A stretch of DNA of 9,729 nucleotides from JAUJNH01 sp038253125. Lineage in GTDB: Bacteria > Actinomycetota > Acidimicrobiia > Acidimicrobiales > JAUJNH01. Both the position numbers and the translations under genes were made by a program. A model generated the notes under the pieces. That model saw nothing but the letters and a program-made list of their open reading frames with translations, was not told where the DNA came from and made no database searches. The stretch spans positions 1 through 9,729 of the forward strand of contig JBBSHM010000090.1 in the NCBI GenBank assembly GCA_038253125.1. The letters are read 5' to 3'. This document shows positions 7,445-9,729 of this stretch, in pieces. The first letter of the stretch is position 1. Each line of letters begins with the position of its first letter.

Positions 7445-7893
7445 CCGCCTGGCCGCCGGGTGCCGCCTGCCGTCCCCCGGCGGCGTCGGTGCCCGCCAGC
7501 TCGGCCGTCCAGGCGACGGCCGTCACGGCAGGTGAGGCGACGGTTCCCTGTTCCCGGGAGGTCCGGCGCGAGGTGCTGGCCTCCGCCCGGCCGATAACTC
7601 CTTCGCCAACCCGTTGGTCACCTGACCGCACCCCGCCCCTCGCCGCAGTCGGAGGGCTGGGACTGCGGTCGGCCGCTGGGGCCGTCGCCGCCGGCACGGT
7701 TGCGGCCGCTCTCGTCGCCGTCGGCCGCCGCGTCCGACGGGCGTAGGCGGCGACGAAGCCTCCTCGCTGCCCGCCGACCCGTCCTCGCCTGGTCGCGGCC
7801 ACCGGTCTGGTCGCGGCCCGCTCCGTTCGGCTGGTGTGGACCGCCCGCTCCTGGACGGCCGGCAGCCACAACGGCTAGCCGAAGGGCGCCGGC
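7445..7893. other. Gene-poor stretch with no convincing coding sequence
   Basis: About 450 bases between the fragment above and the small minus-strand gene. Frames are open on both strands, as expected at this GC content, but their products are low-complexity (Arg/Ala/Pro-rich) and none carries a motif I recognise. The least bad candidate is an 85-codon plus-strand frame from GTG 7489 to 7746. Its last ~25 residues form an Ala/Val-rich hydrophobic helix ending in RRVRRA. It lacks a ribosome binding site and is not called. An inverted repeat at 7452-7484 and two direct copies of an 11-mer, TGGTCGCGGCC, at 7790-7800 and 7808-7818 are the only structures noticed. The stretch is probably decayed DNA. 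Confidence 0.5.
7452..7484 (+). terminator. Stem-loop with 9-bp perfect stem, possible operon terminator without U-tract
   Basis: GCCGCCGGG at 7452-7460 pairs with CCCGGCGGC at 7476-7484 across a 15-base loop. It lies ~370 bases after the last clear operon gene and just after the stop of the degraded frame at 7444. No T-run follows, so it is not a classical intrinsic terminator. In GC-rich DNA such stems also arise by chance. Confidence 0.25.
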
Positions 7894-8163
7894 CTACCGG
7901 CCCATCCGCTTGGCATAGGCGCTGGCCATGGCCTTGCTGTGAGCCCTGCAGCAGGCGCGGCAACGGCAGCCGTGGTTGGCGTAGCCACCAGCCGTGCCGT
8001 GGGGCACCCTGGCGCTGGGAGTACCGATACGGTCCCGGAGCCGCTTGCGCAGCTCCCGGTGGTAGATCGTGTTGGCCCGCCGGCACTCGTCGCAACGGCA
8101 GGCTCCATGGCAGTAGCTGGCCAGGGTGCCGTGCCTGTAGGCCCGACAGCTGGTGGACGGCAT
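7894..8163 (-). CDS. Small protein with two tandem Cys-rich HGT...CRCxxC modules (putative zinc-binding)
   Basis: An 89-residue basic protein with an internal duplication. Module 1 is H11-G-T, Y17, C22-R-C24-x2-C27; module 2 is H55-G-T, Y61, C66-R-C68-x2-C71. The two 20-residue modules are 10/20 identical and start 44 residues apart. Each is followed by a basic, helical tail (YHRELRKRLRDR; MASAYAKRMGR). One His and three Cys per module at conserved spacing suggest a small zinc site. Similar HGTxxGYxxHxCRCxxC proteins are, from memory, common in actinobacteriophages and actinobacterial accessory DNA, with no settled function. The ATG at 8163 is preceded by a G-rich stretch (GGGGGG, about 9 nt upstream) that can serve as ribosome binding site, and the stop is TAG. 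It stands alone on the minus strand between decayed DNA and an IS pseudogene, which fits a phage or mobile origin. The duplication is strong evidence that this frame is or was coding. Confidence 0.68.
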   Translation of the reverse strand: MPSTSCRAYRHGTLASYCHGACRCDECRRANTIYHRELRKRLRDRIGTPSARVPHGTAGGYANHGCRCRACCRAHSKAMASAYAKRMGR

Positions 8164-8175
8164 CCACGTTCACCC

Positions 8176-8185
8176 CCCCATGGGG
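8176..8185. promoter_or_regulatory. Perfect 10-bp palindrome upstream of the Cys-module gene
   Basis: CCCCATGGGG lies 13-22 bases before the ATG of the minus-strand small gene and overlaps its probable G-rich ribosome binding site. It could be a small operator or an RNA hairpin affecting translation. A palindrome this short in GC-rich DNA may be chance. No -10/-35 elements were recognised. Confidence 0.2.
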
Positions 8186-8294
8186 AGGCCGCGGCTCGAG
8201 GAGATGTCGATGGAAAGCTCAAACCGATCGCCTCACGCTCATCCTCTGAGACGAGAATCCTTTTGTTGACGCGGGTCTTGGGCGCGGTGGGGTC

Positions 8295-8309
8295 CGGGGC
8301 GGAGCCCCG
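8295..8309 (-). terminator. GC-rich hairpin downstream of the IS110 transposase remnant
   Basis: CGGGGC at 8295-8300 and GCCCCG at 8304-8309 form a 6-bp stem with a 3-base loop. It lies 34 bases beyond the transposase stop on the minus strand. Hairpins of this kind (GGGGC-TCC-GCCCC) are frequent between genes of high-GC bacteria and may end transcription, although no U-tract follows directly. Confidence 0.35.
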
Positions 8310-8342
8310 AGGTCTTTGTGGGTGGCGGTGTCGGAGCGGCTG

Positions 8343-9445
8343 TCAGGCGACGGCGGTGAGGGTGACAGTGTGGCCGAGCTGTTCGAGTTGCTGGACGAGC
8401 TTGCGGGTGCGAGCGGCCGGGTCGTTGCGCTTGTCGAACCAGTCGGCCCCAAGGTCGGTGTAGGTGATGATCTCTCCGGTTGCCTTCCTCAGGGGTGGCG
8501 TTGAGGAGGTGCCAGATGATCACCAGCATGCTGTGGGCCACGGCGAAGATCGCCTTGGCCTCGTTCCTGGTCCCGAAACGACGGCAGACCTCCGGTACTG
8601 GGCTTGGAGGTAGGTGCCGTTGGTCCTCGACGCGCACCACGCCGCCTCGCACAAGGCCGACCGGAGGGCGGCGTTGCCCTTCCGGGCCTTCCCAGTGCGA
8701 CGCTTCCCGGCCGACTCGGCGTTCCCCGGGCACATCCCGGCCCACGATGCCAGATGCGCGGCGGTCGGGAACCGGCCCATGTCGACACCGATCTCGGCGA
8801 TGACGACCGCGGCCGTGCGTTTCCCGACACCCGGGATGGTGCACGGCCTTCGGAACGGCTCACCGAAAGAGGCGATCTCCCGGTCGACCTCGTCGTCCAA
8901 ACCGTCGAACGCGGCGGTGAGATGATCGACATGGGCCAGGTGCATGCGGAGCATCAGGGCGTGGTGCTCGGTGAAGCCGCCCTCCAACGCCAGCCGTAGC
9001 TCGGGGACCTTCGCCTTCATCCGGGTTCGGGCCATGGCGGCCATCACCTCAACGTCACGGACACCGGCGACGAGAGCGTCGAGCATCTCCCGGGCCGACT
9101 TGCCCATCACGTCGCTCACGACCGAGTCGAGCTTGATCCCGGCGGTCTCCAGCAGCTTCTGGACCCGCTGGATCTCCCGGGTGCGTTCCTCGATCAGCTT
9201 CTTGCGGTAACGGGTCAGGTCCCGCAGGCGGGCGATCGCCGGCGGCGGCACGAAGCTGCCTCGCAGCAGCCCGCACTCCAACAGCTGCGCCAACCAGATG
9301 GCGTCGGCCACGTCGGTCTTCCGGCCCGGCAGGTTCTTCACATGCTGGGCGTTCACCAACAGCAACTCGACGCCGACCAGCGGCTCCAGCACATCCCACA
9401 CCGGCCGCCAGTAGACGCCCGTCGCTTCCATCGCACCACCTCCAC
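8343..9445 (-). pseudogene. IS110-family transposase pseudogene, N-terminally truncated and frameshifted
   Basis: The longest intact frame (ATG 9431 down to a stop at 8520) encodes 303 residues typical of IS110 DEDD transposases: MEATGVYWRP (catalytic Glu at residue 2), NAQHVKNLPGRKTDVADA (Asp 40 and Asp 43), the C-terminal transposase domain with IPGVGKRTA (~198-206) and ESAGKRRTGKARKGN. In the last motif Ser ~240 sits where the family has its nucleophile. The first ~60 residues, with the first catalytic Asp, are missing. Upstream of the ATG, VEVV is readable one frame off (9445-9432), so a base has been lost there. At ~8585-8590 the frame breaks after QAQYRR, and the true sequence continues in another frame as RRFGTRNEAKAIFAVAHSM. 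At ~8482-8486 it breaks again and resumes as ATGEIITYTDLGADWFDKRN, ending ...TVTLTAVA at 8343. The GGAGG before ATG 9431 is just the old VEVV codons. It is non-functional unless the indels are sequencing errors. Confidence 0.93.
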
Positions 9446-9517
9446 CTCAAGGGACAGGGCGGCCACTCAAGGGACGACCCATGCGTTCAAGAAATCTGAG
9501 ACACGTCCTCCAGGGAA
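9446..9517. repeat. Short tandem-spaced TCAAG repeats at the broken edge of the IS110 remnant, possible terminus of another IS
   Basis: CTCAAGGGAC occurs at 9446-9455 and again at 9466-9475. TTCAAGAAAT follows at 9486-9495, and CTCCAGGGAA (8/10 match) at 9508-9517. The spacing is 20, 20 and 22 bases, near two helical turns. Read on the minus strand, the first two are GTCCCTTGAG. Homology to the IS110 transposase ends at 9445, exactly where the first copy begins. Multiple short repeats at the ends are a known trait of IS21-family elements, so this may be the relic end of such an element. Operator sites for a regulator are another possibility. No transposase for a second IS is in the window. 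Confidence 0.4.
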
Positions 9518-9632
9518 CAATCCACGGTGCCACCAGGTCCCGGCACCAGTCTGACCTACGGGCTCACAGCACCACTGAGCTGAGTACCCGGGCTCGGCGA
9601 GTAGCCGCCCCCAGATTCTCATACCCCACAGA

Positions 9633-9648
9633 GCCCCCGCCAGGGGGC
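9633..9648 (-). terminator. Hairpin downstream of tRNA-Val, possible terminator
   Basis: GCCCCC at 9633-9638 pairs with GGGGGC at 9643-9648 around a 4-base loop. On the minus strand it lies 27 bases past the 3' end of the tRNA, a normal place for a tRNA terminator. The following minus-strand bases (TCTGTGGGG) are not a U-tract, so the call is based on stem and position only. Confidence 0.4.
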
Positions 9649-9675
9649 ATCCTGGTCTGACCTGGGCTTTTACCG

Positions 9676-9729
9676 TGGGCGCTGCGGGGCTCGAACCCGC
9701 GACCGCCTCCTTGTAAGGGAGGTGCGCTA
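9676..9729 (-). tRNA. tRNA-Val(UAC), 3' part; 5' end outside window
   Basis: Read on the minus strand from the window's right edge: the end of the D arm (GCGC), an anticodon arm CCTCC-CTTACAA-GGAGG with anticodon TAC at 9715-9713, a 5-base variable loop, a T arm GCGGG-TTCGAGC-CCCGC with perfect stem, and the 3' acceptor strand AGCGCCC with discriminator A at 9676. The anticodon UAC reads valine GUA. CCA is not encoded (ACGG follows), which is usual for many actinobacterial tRNAs. About 20 bases of the 5' end, including the pairing acceptor strand, lie beyond the window. The 3' end points towards the IS110 debris. Confidence 0.95.

Noticed and set aside
7523..8173. 216-codon minus-strand open frame over the small Cys-module gene
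   Set aside because: It is in a different frame from the duplicated HGT/CRCxxC protein and is Arg/Pro/Gly-rich without motifs.
9432..9445. GGAGG Shine-Dalgarno 7 bases before ATG 9431, suggesting a genuine shortened transposase gene
   Set aside because: The GGAGG is part of GTG-GAG-GTG codons for VEVV, the residues that precede MEATG in full-length IS110 transposases, shifted by a lost base. The protein would lack the first catalytic Asp and has a scrambled C-terminus.
8246..9675. IS110 bridge RNA or subterminal non-coding end
   Set aside because: The upstream part of the element where it would be expected is missing, and no paired guide-like loops were recognised downstream of the stop.
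7445..9675. CRISPR array or defence gene cluster
   Set aside because: There are no regularly spaced 25-40 base repeats with unique spacers, and no recognisable nuclease, helicase, toxin or antitoxin. The 20-base phased motifs have only ~10 conserved bases and no spacer structure.

Overview
The window is very GC-rich, with GTG starts and stop/start overlaps between genes. It looks like chromosome from a high-GC Actinomycetota. An acidimicrobial relative is possible, but this is only an impression from protein style, and the sequence alone does not settle genus or class. The first ~100 bases are extreme G and C homopolymers that look like a damaged contig or read end, so a draft or metagenomic assembly is likely.

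Left and centre (3-7082): one compact plus-strand operon. The C-terminal end of an unrecognised Gly/Ala-rich protein is followed by a MoxR-type AAA+ ATPase, a DUF58 protein, a BatA-like membrane protein with a von Willebrand A (vWA) domain, and a 942-residue membrane protein with two vWA-like domains around a glutamine-amidotransferase-like domain. Three junctions are 4-nt overlaps and one gap is 3 nt, so the genes are probably translationally coupled. By family knowledge, MoxR ATPases work as chaperones with vWA partners at the membrane. The natural reading is a MoxR/Bat-type assembly or stress module. The second vWA domain of the last protein has lost most of its metal-binding (MIDAS) residues, which is the most interesting protein-level observation here.

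Right (7083-9675): gene-poor accessory DNA. It holds a frameshifted fragment that may derive from the N-terminus of a CpaF/TadA-type secretion ATPase, about 450 bases with no convincing gene, a small minus-strand protein with two copies of a Cys-rich HGT...CRCxxC module, and a minus-strand IS110-family transposase pseudogene. That pseudogene is truncated at its N-terminus and frameshifted at least twice more. Its truncated end abuts a short array of TCAAG-containing repeats at 20-base spacing, possibly the terminus of a second insertion sequence. The window ends inside a minus-strand tRNA-Val(UAC) gene whose 3' end faces the IS debris. A mobile-element graveyard beside a tRNA is the likely reading.

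No complete new defence or mobile system is visible. The items most worth checking are the degenerate second vWA domain, the unknown partner upstream of MoxR, the duplicated Cys-module protein and the repeat array at the broken IS edge.
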